This document shows positions 22,661-33,087 of a stretch of 35,848 nt of DNA, piece after piece. Position numbers and translations under genes: made by a program. The DNA is from Candidatus Kuenenia stuttgartensis (lineage in GTDB: Bacteria > Planctomycetota > Planctomycetia > Pirellulales > UBA1268). The notes beneath the pieces are model-generated. The model searched no databases. It was not told where the DNA came from and was given only the letters and a program-made list of their open reading frames with translations. Positions within the stretch are counted from its first letter, which is position 1, and each line of letters opens with the position of its first letter. Where the stretch lies: NCBI GenBank assembly GCA_943332855.1, contig CALQRA010000019.1, positions 1 to 35,848 of the forward strand, in the 5' to 3' direction.

Positions 22661-23982
22661 CGGTCGTCCTTTCCCTCCTCCATCGCCCCGGCGCCGGCCC
22701 GCGACAGGAGCCACCACCCGAGGATCAGCTGGACCAGGAGCGCGGCGAGGCCGGCGCGGGGGTGCCCGGTGATCGCGTAGACGGCACCGAACACGAGGCT
22801 GGCGACGAATCCGGCGAGCTTCGAGCCGACGTTGAGCAGGCCGAAGGTGGCGCCGTAGCGCCCCGCCGGTGCCAGCACCGCCACGGCTGCCCGGATCACG
22901 CTCGCGGCCCCGCCGAGTACCAGCGCCAGGAGGACGGCCATCGCCGTGAGCTGCGGACGGGTCGTCACGAACCCCGCCGACCCGAGCACGATCACCCAGC
23001 CGACGAGGGAGAGCGACAGCATCGGCCAACGGCCGACACGGGTCGACAGCCATCCGACGGCCAGCGCCCCGGGGAGGGCGACGCACTGGACGAGGAGCAC
23101 AAGGCCGACGAGCGCCGGCGGATCGAGATGAAACTCCTCGAGGGCGACCGAGGAGAATTGGCTGATCGCCGTCTGCATCGCGCCGAGAATGAGCATCGCG
23201 CCGCCGAGGACGCTGCCGAGGCGCCCGTAGCCCTCGTCGCCACGGAGCAGCGCCCGGGCGAAGCCGGTCAGTTCGCCGGACGAGGTCGCCGCGTGGGCGC
23301 TGCTGTGACCGGCGTTGAAGCGCCCCCAGAAGGACGGAATGGAGAACACGATCCACCACCCCCCCATGATCGCAAACGCCGTGCGGAGCGCCCCTGCGTC
23401 GGTCAGCCCCAGCGACGCCCGGGCCGCGAACACCCGGGTGGCGAGGATCAGGGCCACCGCCCCCCCCGCATAGCCGGCGGCATAGCCGATGGCTGAGAGC
23501 CGATCGGCCTGCGCGCCCCGGGCGATCCGCGGGAGCAGACTCCCGGTGAAGATCGCCGCCATGTCGAACCCGACGGCGGCGATGACGACGGCCACGACGA
23601 TCGGGACACGCGCCGACGGGGCGAGGGCCGCCAGGAGGAACGAGGCCGCACCACCGGCGACGATGCTCGTCATGAGGGCGCGGTGGTGGCCGTGCGTCCG
23701 ATCGGCCCAGGCCGCCACCCACGGAGCGGCCAGCGCCGTCACGAGCATCGCCACGGCCAGCGTCCAGGCCCACACCACGCCCCCCGGCACCCCCCACGGC
23801 TCACCGGCGAAAACCACCTTCTCGATGTAGGCAACCAGGAGCGTGATCGAGATCGTCGAGAAAGCACTCGCTGCCCAGTCGAGGAGCACCCACGCGAAGG
23901 TCTCGAAGCGGGGGGGAGCGGCAACGGCCCCCCCGGCATCATCGGGCCGGGCGCGCGGACCATCGGAGGCGCTGTTCGACAT
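22648..23982 (-). CDS. MFS transporter, Atg22/UMF1 type
   Basis: This 444-residue protein has about 12 hydrophobic segments. The N-terminal [24 protein letters not shown] matches the conserved WxxYDWAxSxF-like start of the UMF1/Atg22-like branch of the major facilitator superfamily, and [18 protein letters not shown] is the loop-2 motif between helices 2 and 3. [16 protein letters not shown] is also typical of that branch. The yeast relative exports amino acids from the vacuole; bacterial substrates are mostly unknown. The ATG at 23980-23982 is eight bases from the upstream gene's stop and its end overlaps dtd, so it belongs to a minus-strand operon. Confidence 0.85.
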   Translation of the reverse strand: MSNSASDGPRARPDDAGGAVAAPPRFETFAWVLLDWAASAFSTISITLLVAYIEKVVFAGEPWGVPGGVVWAWTLAVAMLVTALAAPWVAAWADRTHGHHRALMTSIVAGGAASFLLAALAPSARVPIVVAVVIAAVGFDMAAIFTGSLLPRIARGAQADRLSAIGYAAGYAGGAVALILATRVFAARASLGLTDAGALRTAFAIMGGWWIVFSIPSFWGRFNAGHSSAHAATSSGELTGFARALLRGDEGYGRLGSVLGGAMLILGAMQTAISQFSSVALEEFHLDPPALVGLVLLVQCVALPGALAVGWLSTRVGRWPMLSLSLVGWVIVLGSAGFVTTRPQLTAMAVLLALVLGGAASVIRAAVAVLAPAGRYGATFGLLNVGSKLAGFVASLVFGAVYAITGHPRAGLAALLVQLILGWWLLSRAGAGAMEEGKDDRCGA

Positions 23983-23990
23983 GGGGGTGA

Positions 23991-24413
23991 TCAGGCTTCC
24001 GCGGAAGGTGACGGGGAAGACGCGCCCTGGGCCCCGGAGTCGATTCCTTCCCCGGCGACGCCTTCCGTCGGCGCCCGCTCCCCGGTGACGCCTTCCGTCG
24101 GCGCCCTCTCCCCGGTGCCCTCACCGCCGGCGATCGCCCGCAGACGCTGGCGCAGTTGCTTGCGGTAGCTGAGGATTGGCGACAGCGTCACGGCCATCGC
24201 CACCAGCAGCAGCACCGCGTCGGAGAGGCGTCCACGCCGCAGCGACCACCCGATCAACCCCAGGGCGACGACGGTGTAGGCGGCCAAGCCGAGGGTGGCA
24301 TGCCGGACGCTGCGTTGCAGGGCCCCAACACTGCCGGCGTCGGTGGGCACCGCGGCGCCGCCGGCCGACTCATCGAGCGGGGCCGCGGGCGGATCCGCAT
24401 TCTCTCCCTGCAT
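23991..24413 (-). CDS. Small membrane protein with duplicated tail
   Basis: This 140-residue protein has a Pro/Ala-rich start, two membrane helices (HATLGLAAYTVVALGLIGWSL and DAVLLLVAMAVTLSPIL), a basic Y-R-K-Q-L-R-Q-R-L-R segment, and an acidic Gly/Glu tail in which GERAPTEGV is repeated. I chose the ATG at 24411-24413, with GGAG three bases away, as the most likely start; a GTG at 24434 is an alternative, and the frame stays open further upstream without signals. The family is not recognised. It precedes the transporter gene by eight bases and may be co-expressed with it. Confidence 0.65.
   Translation of the reverse strand: MQGENADPPAAPLDESAGGAAVPTDAGSVGALQRSVRHATLGLAAYTVVALGLIGWSLRRGRLSDAVLLLVAMAVTLSPILSYRKQLRQRLRAIAGGEGTGERAPTEGVTGERAPTEGVAGEGIDSGAQGASSPSPSAEA
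24061..24120. repeat. Tandem duplication of 30 bp inside a gene
   Basis: Two adjacent 30-bp units (24061-24090, 24091-24120) differ at only two positions and give a doubled peptide ending in PTEG in the small membrane protein. Being a multiple of three, the unit keeps the frame. Confidence 0.85.
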
Positions 24414-24597
24414 CAGCTCCGAGTCTTTCGTCACGATCCACCCCGCTCCCACCACCCCGGCACCCGACAGAGTGCCCTCCGGACCCCAATGGTACTGCCC
24501 CATCCGGCGGCGGCACAGAGAAACATGGAAACCGGGAAACGGCAGCATCCCACCCATGTCGGTCGATCGCCACCGCTCACATCGCAGGCGACAGGCG

Positions 24598-25911
24598 TCA
24601 CCCGCCCGCGAGCCGGCGGCGGATCTCCTCGAGCCGGAGAGCGAGATCCCGCTCCTCCCCCCGGTCGGTCGGCTCGTAATACCGTTTCTCGACCCCGAGA
24701 TAATCCTGGGCAGCGATGCCGTCGGGATGGTCGTGGGCGTAGCGGTATCCATCCCCGCGGCCGAAGGCCTTCGCGGCCGCCGAATGACGGTCTTGAAGAT
24801 GCCGGGGGACGGGGATCACGGCCCGTTCGCGGACATCATGACGGGCCGCTGCAATCGCCGTCGTGCAGGCGTTGCTCTTGGGAGCCAGCGCCAAGTAGGT
24901 GACGGCCTGCGACAGGGGGAGTTGGCACTCGGGGAGCCCGACGAACTCGGTCGCCTGCATCGCCGCCACCGCCACCAGCAAGCTCCGCGGGTCGGCATTG
25001 CCGACATCCTCGCTGGCGAGGATCACGAGCCGGCGGGCGAGGAAGCGAACGTCTTCGCCCCCCTCGAGCATCCGGGCGAGCCAGTAGAGACCGGCGTCGG
25101 GATCGCTGCCGCGGATGCTCTTGATGAGGGCGCTGGCGCAGTCGTAGTGCGTGTCGCCGGCATCGTAGACCAGCGCCTTACGCTGCACGCTCTCGCGGGC
25201 CAGGTCGAGGGTGAAGACGAGGGGGCGGCGCGTCTCGGAGAGGACCCCGATCTCGAGCGCCCCCAGCGCCCGGCGGGCGTCGCCGTCTGACGACTCGACG
25301 AGGAAGGCGAGGGCCTCGTCGTCGATCGAGACCTGCTCCGCACCGAGCCCGTGCTCACAGTCGGCGACGGCCCGGCGGAGGACTGCGGCGACGTCGGGCT
25401 TGGAAAGGGGCTCGAGGGCGAACAGGCGGCTGCGGCTGACGAGGGCGCTGGTGAGCGCGAACGATGGATTCTGCGTCGTCGCGCCGATGAGCGCGATCGT
25501 TCCCTGCTCGACATCGGGAAGGAGAACATCCTGCTGGGACTTGTTGAAGCGGTGGATCTCGTCGACGAACAGGCACGTCCGCTGGCCGTCGTCCTCGAGG
25601 CGGCGGCGGGCCGCGTCGAGGACCTCGCGCACCTCCTTCACCCCCGACGCCGTGGCGGAGAGTTCGACGAAGCGCCGCCGCGTCTCGCGGGCAATGATCT
25701 CGGCGAGCGTCGTCTTCCCCACCCCCGGCGGACCGTGGAGGATCACCGACCCGATCCGGTCCGATTCGACGAGCCGCCGCAGGAGCCGACCGGGCCCAAT
25801 GAGATGCTCCTGCCCCACGTAGTCGGCGAGCCGCCGCGGCCGCATCCGGGCGGCCAACGGTGCGGCCCGGGCGACGTTGGCCGCTCTCGATGCGGAGAAG
25901 AGATCGGCCAT
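24598..25911 (-). CDS. rarA: Replication-associated recombination protein A (RarA/MgsA)
   Basis: This 437-residue AAA+ ATPase belongs to the clamp-loader-like RarA/MgsA/WRNIP1 family, which acts at stalled replication forks. It starts with [19 protein letters not shown], then Walker [16 protein letters not shown], the RarA-typical [15 protein letters not shown], Walker [17 protein letters not shown], sensor 1 [11 protein letters not shown] and the arginine-finger SRSRLF. The C-terminal tetramerisation part has the signature [24 protein letters not shown] and later RYAHDHPDG. The length is normal for the family. The ATG is at 25909-25911. It follows the OsmC-like gene by 49 bp on the same strand. 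There is nothing odd in it. Confidence 0.96.
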   Translation of the reverse strand: MADLFSASRAANVARAAPLAARMRPRRLADYVGQEHLIGPGRLLRRLVESDRIGSVILHGPPGVGKTTLAEIIARETRRRFVELSATASGVKEVREVLDAARRRLEDDGQRTCLFVDEIHRFNKSQQDVLLPDVEQGTIALIGATTQNPSFALTSALVSRSRLFALEPLSKPDVAAVLRRAVADCEHGLGAEQVSIDDEALAFLVESSDGDARRALGALEIGVLSETRRPLVFTLDLARESVQRKALVYDAGDTHYDCASALIKSIRGSDPDAGLYWLARMLEGGEDVRFLARRLVILASEDVGNADPRSLLVAVAAMQATEFVGLPECQLPLSQAVTYLALAPKSNACTTAIAAARHDVRERAVIPVPRHLQDRHSAAAKAFGRGDGYRYAHDHPDGIAAQDYLGVEKRYYEPTDRGEERDLALRLEEIRRRLAGG

Positions 25912-25960
25912 GGGTCACCGGGTGCGCAAGAATCTCTGCCACGGACAAACGCAGGGCGGA

Positions 25961-26371
25961 TCACCCCTTCCAGACAAACTCGATCGGCGCCGCGATCTCC
26001 GGGTGGATGCTCTTGTGCACCGGGCAGGTGTGTGCCGCCTGCTCGAGGAGTTGGCGGTGGGGGTGGTCGGCCGGGAGCGGGATCGTGAGCGTGGTGCGGA
26101 GCGACGCGATCCGCCGCGGCGGCGCCGAGGTCATCTCCTTCGTCGTCTCCACCGTCATCCCCTTCAGGTCGATCGCGTGACGCTCGGCGGCGATCCCCAT
26201 GATCGTCATCATGCAGGCCCCCAGGGCGGTGGCGACCAGATCGGTCGGAGAGAAGCTCTCGCCGCGGCCGTGGTTGTCGACCGGCGCGTCGGTGACGAGC
26301 GTCGTGCCCGAAGGACCGTGGGTGGCCTTGCACCGCAATCCCCCCTCGTACGTGGTCGTGATCTTCACCAT
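25961..26371 (-). CDS. OsmC/Ohr family protein
   Basis: This 136-residue protein matches the OsmC family of thiol peroxidases. It has [21 protein letters not shown] with the first reactive cysteine, [14 protein letters not shown], and [15 protein letters not shown] with the second. These two cysteines reduce organic hydroperoxides in characterised members. The start ATG at 26369-26371 gives [14 protein letters not shown]. The frame is open upstream to 26500, but that stretch overlaps the likely kdp promoter. It is divergent from kdpF across 128 bp and probably co-transcribed with rarA. Whether it is OsmC proper or the YhfA-like subgroup is open. Confidence 0.9.
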   Translation of the reverse strand: MVKITTTYEGGLRCKATHGPSGTTLVTDAPVDNHGRGESFSPTDLVATALGACMMTIMGIAAERHAIDLKGMTVETTKEMTSAPPRRIASLRTTLTIPLPADHPHRQLLEQAAHTCPVHKSIHPEIAAPIEFVWKG

Positions 26372-26449
26372 GGTCTGTGTCGGTCTCCTTGGGCGTGTCG
26401 GGGTTTTCCGCTGTCGTGTCGGCATCGGCTCGACATCTCGGTTTTTTAT

Positions 26450-26455
26450 TATACT
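26450..26455 (+). promoter_or_regulatory. Candidate -10 box for the kdp operon
   Basis: TATACT sits in the only strongly AT-rich stretch (26440-26455, a run of six Ts and TATTATA) of the spacer between the OsmC gene and kdpF, 44 bp before the kdpF ATG. A -35 box at normal spacing is not clear (TCGACA is two to three bases too close), which could fit an activator-dependent promoter. Confidence 0.4.
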
Positions 26456-26499
26456 CCTGGCCTCGTCTCCCACGGCCGTGTCCCGCCAGGCCTTTCCCA

Positions 26500-26592
26500 A
26501 TGCCCTCCACGCTCGCCATCGCTGCGGTCGTCTTCCTCCTTCTGGCGGCCTACCTCATCGTGGCGATGCTGGCGCCGGAGTGGTTCGCATGA
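26500..26592 (+). CDS. kdpF: KdpF small subunit of the K+-transporting ATPase
   Basis: This 30-residue peptide, a single membrane helix with [26 protein letters not shown], matches KdpF in length, hydrophobicity and in the Y-L/x-A-L/M-x-x-P-E-x-F end that precedes kdpA in most kdp operons. KdpF stabilises the KdpABC complex. The ATG at 26500 has no clear ribosome-binding site. The stop overlaps the kdpA start (ATGA). It is easily missed by gene callers because of its size. Confidence 0.88.
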   Translation: MPSTLAIAAVVFLLLAAYLIVAMLAPEWFA

Positions 26593-28388
26593 TGATCAGC
26601 GCCTGGACCGAAGTCGCCGCCATCCTCATGGCGACGACCCTTGCCGCGATCACCATCACCCCCTGGCTGGCAGCGGTCTTCCGAATGGGAGCAGACTCGG
26701 ACGGGAGCGGCGAACCGGAGACCGACGGCTGGTTCAGCCGTTCGCTCGGCGCCATCCAACGCCCTCTGCTGCGGGCAGCCGGCGTCTGGCACATCCGCGA
26801 AATGACCGCCACCGAGTACGGGATCGCGATCCTCCTCTTCCATGGAGCCGGCTTCGGTCTGCTCCTCTTTCTCCTCCGCTGTCAGCCCCTCCTCCCCTGG
26901 AATCCCGACCGCCTCCCCTCCGTACCCTGGCTGATCGCCCTCAACACGGCGGCCAGCTTCGTCACGAACACGAACTGGCAAGCCTACGGCGGCGAGACCA
27001 CGCTCTCGCCGTTGTCGCAGGCCCTCGGCCTCACCGTGCAAAACTTCCTCTCGGCGGCCAGCGGACTCTGCGTTCTGGCAGTTCTGGTCAGGGGATTCGT
27101 GCGGCGCGGCAGCCCCACCATCGGCTCCTTCTGGCACGATCTCGTCCGCGTCACGCTCGGCCTGCTTCTGCCGCTGGCGATCCTTGTCGGCCTCCTCCTT
27201 GCCAGCCAGGGGGTGGTGCAATCGTTCGATACTGGCGTCGACGTGCCGCTCGTCGAAGAGACGCTCACGGCCGCTGGAGAGGCCCCTTCGACGCGACGGG
27301 TCGTCATCGGGCCGGTCGCTTCGCAGGTGGCCATCAAGCAGTTGGGAACCAACGGCGGCGGCTACTTCAACGCCAACGGCTCCCATCCCTTCGAGAACCC
27401 CACACCGCTGACGAATCTCCTCGAGATTGTGGCGATGCTCATGATCCCGATGGCGAGTTGCCTCGCGTTCGGCCGCTGGGTCGGGGATCGGCGACAGGGG
27501 TACGCGCTGCTGGCGACGATGGCGGTCCTGTTCCTCCCCTTCGTGGTGCTCATCGTCCGCTTCGAGACTTCCCCCAATCCCTGGTTGGCTGCCGCCGTTC
27601 CTTCGATCGACCAAGCGACCTCGTCCGAACAAGACGGCGGATCACTGGAGGGAAAGGAGGTCCGTTTCGGGCCGGCCTCCTCAGCACTCTTCGCGGTTGC
27701 CACCACGGCGACCAGTTGCGGCGGAGTGAACGCCATGCACGACAGTTTCTCGCCCCTCGGCGGGCTGGTGACGATGTGGATGATCCAACTCGGCGAGGTC
27801 GTGTTTGGCGGCGTCGGCACGGGGCTCGCCGGCCTCGTCGCCTACACCCTCGTGGCGGTGTTCGTGGCCGGGCTGATGGTCGGCCGGAGCCCGGAATACC
27901 TCGGCAAGAAGATCGAGAGCCGCGAGATGAAAATGGGGATGATCGTGCTCCTCGTCCCCCCGATCGTGACGCTCGTCGGCACCGCCGCGGCCTGTGTGCT
28001 GCCGGCGGAAGCTGCCGCGGCGTCGAATCCCGGTCCGCACGGTTTCTCCGAACTCCTCTATGCCTTTTCGAGCGCTGGCAACAACAACGGCTCCGCCTTC
28101 GGCGGGCTTTCGGCCACGAGCGCCTTTTGGACCCTGGGCTTGGCAGCCGCGATGCTCACCAGCCGCCTCCTCACGATGCTGCCGCTGGTGGCAATCGGCG
28201 GGCTCCTCGCCGCCAAGCGGACGGTGGCGGAGAGCCCCGGCACCCTCCCCACCCACACGCCGTTGTTTGTGCTCCTCGTGGCGGGTGCCGTGATCCTTGT
28301 CGGAGCCCTTTCCTTCGTGCCGGCGCTCGCCCTCGGGCCGATCGCCGAGGCCCTCCAGCCACCGGCTGCCGGCGGGGGACCACGATGA
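26589..28388 (+). CDS. kdpA: K+-transporting ATPase subunit A
   Basis: This 599-residue multi-helix protein of the potassium channel superfamily is the ion-selecting subunit of KdpFABC, which takes up K+ at very low external concentrations. The four filter regions are visible: [52 protein letters not shown] and [15 protein letters not shown]. The loops [13 protein letters not shown] and [12 protein letters not shown] are also conserved. It is somewhat longer than the E. coli protein (557), with extra residues in the N-terminal loop ([15 protein letters not shown]) and in a loop near residue 340 ([11 protein letters not shown]). The start overlaps kdpF and the stop overlaps kdpB. Confidence 0.97.
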   Translation: MMISAWTEVAAILMATTLAAITITPWLAAVFRMGADSDGSGEPETDGWFSRSLGAIQRPLLRAAGVWHIREMTATEYGIAILLFHGAGFGLLLFLLRCQPLLPWNPDRLPSVPWLIALNTAASFVTNTNWQAYGGETTLSPLSQALGLTVQNFLSAASGLCVLAVLVRGFVRRGSPTIGSFWHDLVRVTLGLLLPLAILVGLLLASQGVVQSFDTGVDVPLVEETLTAAGEAPSTRRVVIGPVASQVAIKQLGTNGGGYFNANGSHPFENPTPLTNLLEIVAMLMIPMASCLAFGRWVGDRRQGYALLATMAVLFLPFVVLIVRFETSPNPWLAAAVPSIDQATSSEQDGGSLEGKEVRFGPASSALFAVATTATSCGGVNAMHDSFSPLGGLVTMWMIQLGEVVFGGVGTGLAGLVAYTLVAVFVAGLMVGRSPEYLGKKIESREMKMGMIVLLVPPIVTLVGTAAACVLPAEAAAASNPGPHGFSELLYAFSSAGNNNGSAFGGLSATSAFWTLGLAAAMLTSRLLTMLPLVAIGGLLAAKRTVAESPGTLPTHTPLFVLLVAGAVILVGALSFVPALALGPIAEALQPPAAGGGPR

Positions 28389-30460
28389 CGCACAACGAGC
28401 CGGCCGGGATCCTCGCCGACCCCGGCGTGATCCTCCGCGCAGCGGGGCAGGCGCTCACGAAGCTCGATCCGCGGCGGATGATCCGCTCGCCGGTGATGTT
28501 CACGATCGAGGTTGGGGCAGCGCTGATCACGCTCCTGGCCGTGGCACGGCTCGCCGGGCAACCGGGAACCGAGCACCCTGCCTTCATCGCGGCGGTGGCG
28601 GCGGGGCTGTGGGCGACGGTGCTGTTTGCCAACTTCGCCGAGGCGATGGCCGAGGGGCGGGGACGGGCCCAGGCCGATGCCCTGCGGCGAACCCGCAGCG
28701 ACACGCTCGCCAAACGGCTGGCGGCCCCGCACCGCGACGCGGCGATCGACCCGACCCCGTCGACCAAGCTCCGTGCCGGCGACCATATCCTCATTGAGGC
28801 CGGCGACATTGTGCCGGGGGATGGCGAAGTGATCGACGGCGTCGCCAGCGTCGACGAAAGCGCGATCACCGGCGAGAGCGCCCCGGTCATCCGCGAGAGC
28901 GGCGGCGATCGCAACACCGTCACCGGCGGCACGCGGTTGCTGTCCGACTGGCTCGTCGTCCGGATCACCGCCAACCCCGGCGAGAGCTTCCTCGACCGGA
29001 TGATCACGATGGTGGAGGGGGCGAAGCGACAAAAGACCCCCAATGAGATCGCCCTCGACATTCTCCTTGCCGGGCTGACGCTCGTATTTCTCGTCGTCAC
29101 GGCCACGCTTCTCCCCTTCTCGATGCATGCCGTGGCCACCGCCGGGCGGGGCGAGCCGCTTGGCCTGGCGGTCCTCGCCGCGCTCTTTGTCTGCCTCGCC
29201 CCGACGACGATCGGCGGGCTTCTTCCCGCCATCGGCATCGCCGGAATCGATCGGATGGTGCGCGCGAACGTCCTGGCGACGAGTGGCCGCGCGGTCGAGG
29301 CCGCGGGGGATGTCGACGTTCTCCTCCTCGACAAGACCGGCACGATCACCCTCGGCAACCGGCAGGCAGCGCGCTTCCTCCCCGCGTCCGGTGTCACGGA
29401 ACGGGAGCTCGCCGAGGCGGCCCAGCTCGCGAGCCTGGCCGACGAGACCCCCGAAGGACGATCGATCGTGATCTTGGCCAAGGAGCGTCATGGCCTTCGC
29501 GGCCGCGACGTCGAATCACTCGGCGCGACCTTCATCCCCTTCACCGCCCAGACGCGGACCAGCGGCGTCGATCTCGACGGCCGGCAGATCCGCAAGGGGG
29601 CGCGCGACACCATCCAGAAAGCGGTCACCGCGGCCGGGGGATCGATGCCGGCGGAGGTCAATCGCATCTGCGACGACGTCGCCAGGGCAGGGGCGACGCC
29701 GCTGGTCGTCGTCGATGGCACGCGGGTACTCGGGGTCATCGAGCTCAAGGATGTCGTCAAGGGGGGGATCGCGGAGCGGTTCAAGGAACTCCGCGCGATG
29801 GGGATCCGCACTGTGATGATCACCGGCGACAACCCGCTCACCGCGGCGGCCATCGCCGCCGAGGCGGGGGTCGACGACTTCCTCGCCGAAGCGACCCCCG
29901 AGGCGAAGCTGGCGATGATCCGCCGCTATCAGCAGGAGGGGCACCTCGTGGCCATGACGGGCGACGGCACGAACGACGCCCCAGCGCTCGCCCAGGCCGA
30001 CGTGGCGGTGGCGATGAACTCCGGCACGCAGGCCGCCAAGGAGGCCGGCAACATGGTCGACCTCGATAGTAACCCGACGAAGTTGCTCGAGATCGTCGCC
30101 GTCGGCAAGCAATTACTGATGACGCGCGGCAGCCTGACGACCTTCAGCCTCGCCAACGATGTCTCCAAATACTTCGCGATCGTCCCGGCCGCGTTCGGCG
30201 GCATCTATCCGCAACTGCGGGCCCTCGACGTCATGCGGCTCCATTCCCCCACCACCGCCGTGCTCGCGGCGGTGGCCTTCAATGCCCTGGTGATCGTCGG
30301 ACTCGTGCCGATGGCGCTCAAAGGGGTGCGGTACCGCCCCCTTCCAGCAGCGGTGCTCCTCCGCCAGAACCTCCTCGTCTGGGGACTCGGCGGCCTGCTC
30401 CTCCCCTTCCCCTGCATCAAGCTCCTCGACATGCTCCTTGCCACCTGCGGAGTCCCTTGA
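28385..30460 (+). CDS. kdpB: K+-transporting P-type ATPase subunit B
   Basis: This 691-residue P-type ATPase is the energising subunit of KdpFABC. Motifs: [29 protein letters not shown] (actuator TGES), the phosphorylated aspartate in DKTGTIT (Asp316), KGA with the nucleotide-binding domain, [10 protein letters not shown], and the hinge [30 protein letters not shown]. The membrane helices match KdpB, not heavy-metal ATPases (no CPC). The ATG at 28385 overlaps the kdpA stop (ATGA); the end shares a base with the kdpC start. Length and order are normal. The frame is open far upstream through kdpA on the same strand, but that part is shadow. Confidence 0.98.
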   Translation: MTHNEPAGILADPGVILRAAGQALTKLDPRRMIRSPVMFTIEVGAALITLLAVARLAGQPGTEHPAFIAAVAAGLWATVLFANFAEAMAEGRGRAQADALRRTRSDTLAKRLAAPHRDAAIDPTPSTKLRAGDHILIEAGDIVPGDGEVIDGVASVDESAITGESAPVIRESGGDRNTVTGGTRLLSDWLVVRITANPGESFLDRMITMVEGAKRQKTPNEIALDILLAGLTLVFLVVTATLLPFSMHAVATAGRGEPLGLAVLAALFVCLAPTTIGGLLPAIGIAGIDRMVRANVLATSGRAVEAAGDVDVLLLDKTGTITLGNRQAARFLPASGVTERELAEAAQLASLADETPEGRSIVILAKERHGLRGRDVESLGATFIPFTAQTRTSGVDLDGRQIRKGARDTIQKAVTAAGGSMPAEVNRICDDVARAGATPLVVVDGTRVLGVIELKDVVKGGIAERFKELRAMGIRTVMITGDNPLTAAAIAAEAGVDDFLAEATPEAKLAMIRRYQQEGHLVAMTGDGTNDAPALAQADVAVAMNSGTQAAKEAGNMVDLDSNPTKLLEIVAVGKQLLMTRGSLTTFSLANDVSKYFAIVPAAFGGIYPQLRALDVMRLHSPTTAVLAAVAFNALVIVGLVPMALKGVRYRPLPAAVLLRQNLLVWGLGGLLLPFPCIKLLDMLLATCGVP

Positions 30461-31131
30461 TGCCCCCGCCTGAAGCGTCGCGCCCCCTCGATCTGTCCGC
30501 AATGATCCTGCGCCAACTCCGCCCGACCATCACCCTCCTCATTGCCCTGACGGTGATCACCGGCGTCCTCTATCCCGTCGGCATGACCCTGGCAGCGAAG
30601 TCGCTGTTTCCGCTTGCGTCAGCCGGCAGCCTGCTCCTCGGTAGCGACGGAACGGTGCGTGGCTCGCTCCTCATTGGCCAGCCGTTCACAGGACCGCGTT
30701 GGTTTCATGGTCGGCCCAGCGCCTCAGGCACCACTCCCTACGATCCGACCGCCTCCGGTGGCTCCAACCTCGGGCCAACAAGCGCGGCGTTCACCACGCT
30801 CGTCGCCGAGCGGGCTGCCGCGGTGCGGAGGGACAATTCCACCGACACCGCGACGATCCCCGTCGATCTGGTGACGGCCAGCGCCAGTGGCCTCGACCCG
30901 CACATCTCGCCCCGGGCCGCGCTGCTCCAGGTGCGGCGGGTGGCCACGGCCCGCGGTCTGGCGGACGAGGAGGTGCGGCGCCTCGTCGCTGCCCGGATCG
31001 AGCCGGCCTTTCTCGGCATCCTCGGGCGACCACGAGTCAACGTGCTCGCGCTCAATCTGGCTCTGGAATCGCTCGATAGCGGCGGCGCCATGGCGGAGCT
31101 TTCCGGTGAAGGAAATCGTCCTCAGCCATGA
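30460..31131 (+). CDS. kdpC: K+-transporting ATPase subunit C
   Basis: This 223-residue protein has one N-terminal membrane helix (PTITLLIALTVITGVLYPVGMTLAAKSLFP) and then the KdpC periplasmic domain with GSLLIGQPFTGPRWFHGRPSA, ASGGSNLGPTS, VTASASGLDPHISP, AALLQVRRVATARGL and NVLALNLAL. KdpC stabilises the complex and raises its ATP affinity. It is slightly longer than E. coli KdpC (190) because of an N-terminal addition and an extra C-terminal tail. The ATG at 30460 shares its A with the kdpB stop; the end overlaps the kdpD start (ATGA). Confidence 0.96.
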   Translation: MPPPEASRPLDLSAMILRQLRPTITLLIALTVITGVLYPVGMTLAAKSLFPLASAGSLLLGSDGTVRGSLLIGQPFTGPRWFHGRPSASGTTPYDPTASGGSNLGPTSAAFTTLVAERAAAVRRDNSTDTATIPVDLVTASASGLDPHISPRAALLQVRRVATARGLADEEVRRLVAARIEPAFLGILGRPRVNVLALNLALESLDSGGAMAELSGEGNRPQP

Positions 31132-33083
31132 CGCCCGATCCGACGAGGCCTGATCCCGACGCCCTGCTGGCTGCCATCCATGCCGACGAGGCCAGGGCGG
31201 CCCGCGGCCGTCTGAAGGTGTTCTTCGGGTTTTCTCCCGGCGTCGGCAAGACCTACGCGATGCTCGCATCGGCCCGACGCCTCGCCGCCGCGGGCACCGA
31301 TGTCGTCGTGGGGATCGTCGAGACGCACGGTCGTGCCGAGACCGCGGCGCTCGTCGAGGGGCTCGAGGTCCTTCCCCGGCTGGCGATCTCCTACCGCGGC
31401 CACACCTTGCGGGAGCTCGACCTTAGCGGGGCGATCGCGCGCCGGCCGCAGGTGCTGATCGTCGACGAGATGGCACACACCAACGCCCCGGGATCACTCC
31501 ATCCGAAACGCTGGCAGGACATCGACGACTTACGAGCCGCCGGGATCGACGTCCACACGGCGCTCAATGTGCAGCATGTCGAGAGCCTCGTCGATCTCGT
31601 CGAACAGGCGACCGGCGTCCGCGTCAAGGAGACGGTCCCCGACGAAGCGCTCGACAGGGCCGATGAGATCGAATTGGTCGACCTGCCGCCGGATGAACTG
31701 CTCGATCGGCTCAAGGCAGGGAAGATCTATCTGCCCGATGTCGCCGCCCGGGCCACGGAGCGGTTCTTCAAACGCTCCAACCTCCTCGAGCTTCGCGAAC
31801 TGTCGCTGCGGCGGATGACGCAGCGAGTCGACCGCGACGTTGAATCGGCCCGACTTGCCGACGGACACGACCGTGGCAGGGGGATCACCGAAAGGATCCT
31901 CGTGGCCGTCGGGCCCGGCCCCGGGGCGGAGCGGATCCTCCGCAAGGCCAACCACATCGCCAGCGGGCTCCGCGGTGAATGGGTCGCGGCCACGGTAGAC
32001 AAAGCAGGCGCAGCTCCCCTGGCGCCGGAGGCGGTCGAGCAATCGGAGCGGCATCTGCGCCTGGCCGAGTCGCTCGGCGGCAGCGTCACGCGACTCTCCG
32101 GGGCGAGCATCGCCGACGCCTTGCTCCACGAGGCCCATCGCCTCCGGGCGACGAGGATCCTCGTCGGCAAGCCAAGTCATCAGCGGCATGTCGTGTGGTT
32201 CAAGGAGAATGTCGTCGATCGACTCGTGCGGCACAGCCGCGGCATCGACGTGCTGGTGGTCTGCGACGATGACGAGCCCCGCGATCGACCGCCCCCCCCT
32301 GCCACCGGCAGCAGCGGTCGATCGCTCGCCGGGCTGGGCTATGTCGTCGGCACGCTCGGGGCGACGACGGTCGTCGGCCGCCTCCTCTGGCCACACATCA
32401 ACGACGCGATCGTCTCGTTCGTGTCGCTGCTGATCGTGCTCACCTCGTCGCTGTGGTTTGGCCGCCGGACGGGCGTTCTTGCCGTCGTGCTGGCCGCCCT
32501 CGTGATCGACTTTTTCTTCGTCCCCCCCTTCTTCACGCTGGTCATCGCCAACACGACGGATATCGTTTCCTTGATCGTCCTCCTTTCGGTGGGCCTCGTG
32601 GTGGCGGAGCTGATCGTGCGACTCAAGGCACAGACGTTGATGGCCGTGGAACGGGAGCGGCGAACAGCCCGTCTTCTCAAGTTTTCACGTGCCCTCGCCG
32701 TTGCCCTCGATGCCGACTCGATCGCGGAGACGCTCGCCGCCTCGACCGCCGCCGTCACCGATGCCGCCGCCATCGACGTCCGCCTGACACGTCGTGGGGA
32801 AGCTCTGCAAAGCGCGGCCCGACTGGGAGCCATCGTGCCGGCCGCGGACGAGGATGGCCTCGTCACCTGGGTCGACGAGTATGGCCGCGCTGCCGGCCGG
32901 GGCACCGACACCCTCCCCGGTGCCAGGCTCACCTGCCTGCCGATCCGCTATCAGGGGCAATCGCTCGGCGTGCTCGTGATCGCCTTCGATCCCCCACGCC
33001 CCCTCTCGCGCGAGGAACATGACATCCTCGCGGCGCTCATCGACCAGACCGCCGTGACACTCAAGAGCCTCCAGAAACGCTGA
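31128..33083 (+). CDS. kdpD: KdpD sensor lacking the histidine-kinase domain
   Basis: This 651-residue protein has the sensory part of KdpD: an N-terminal KdpD domain with Walker A FFGFSPGVGKTYAML, VGIVETHGR, and VLIVDEMAHTNAPGS. A universal-stress-protein-like domain from about residue 250 (ERILVAVGPGPGAERILRKA) follows, which in some KdpD proteins binds cyclic di-AMP. Four membrane helices (residues about 400-500) and a GAF-like domain to residue 650 complete it. It ends at LKSLQKR, where E. coli KdpD (894 residues) would enter its HisKA and HATPase domains. No H-box or N/G-box exists here, and the next gene starts four bases later. No kdpE is in view. It may sense but signal through another kinase, or act on the pump. 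Confidence 0.92.
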   Translation: MTPDPTRPDPDALLAAIHADEARAARGRLKVFFGFSPGVGKTYAMLASARRLAAAGTDVVVGIVETHGRAETAALVEGLEVLPRLAISYRGHTLRELDLSGAIARRPQVLIVDEMAHTNAPGSLHPKRWQDIDDLRAAGIDVHTALNVQHVESLVDLVEQATGVRVKETVPDEALDRADEIELVDLPPDELLDRLKAGKIYLPDVAARATERFFKRSNLLELRELSLRRMTQRVDRDVESARLADGHDRGRGITERILVAVGPGPGAERILRKANHIASGLRGEWVAATVDKAGAAPLAPEAVEQSERHLRLAESLGGSVTRLSGASIADALLHEAHRLRATRILVGKPSHQRHVVWFKENVVDRLVRHSRGIDVLVVCDDDEPRDRPPPPATGSSGRSLAGLGYVVGTLGATTVVGRLLWPHINDAIVSFVSLLIVLTSSLWFGRRTGVLAVVLAALVIDFFFVPPFFTLVIANTTDIVSLIVLLSVGLVVAELIVRLKAQTLMAVERERRTARLLKFSRALAVALDADSIAETLAASTAAVTDAAAIDVRLTRRGEALQSAARLGAIVPAADEDGLVTWVDEYGRAAGRGTDTLPGARLTCLPIRYQGQSLGVLVIAFDPPRPLSREEHDILAALIDQTAVTLKSLQKR

Positions 33084-33087
33084 CACC

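Noticed and set aside
24061..24120. Paired 30-bp repeats as a CRISPR remnant
   Set aside because: The units are directly adjacent without spacers, lie in frame within a gene, and no cas gene is near.
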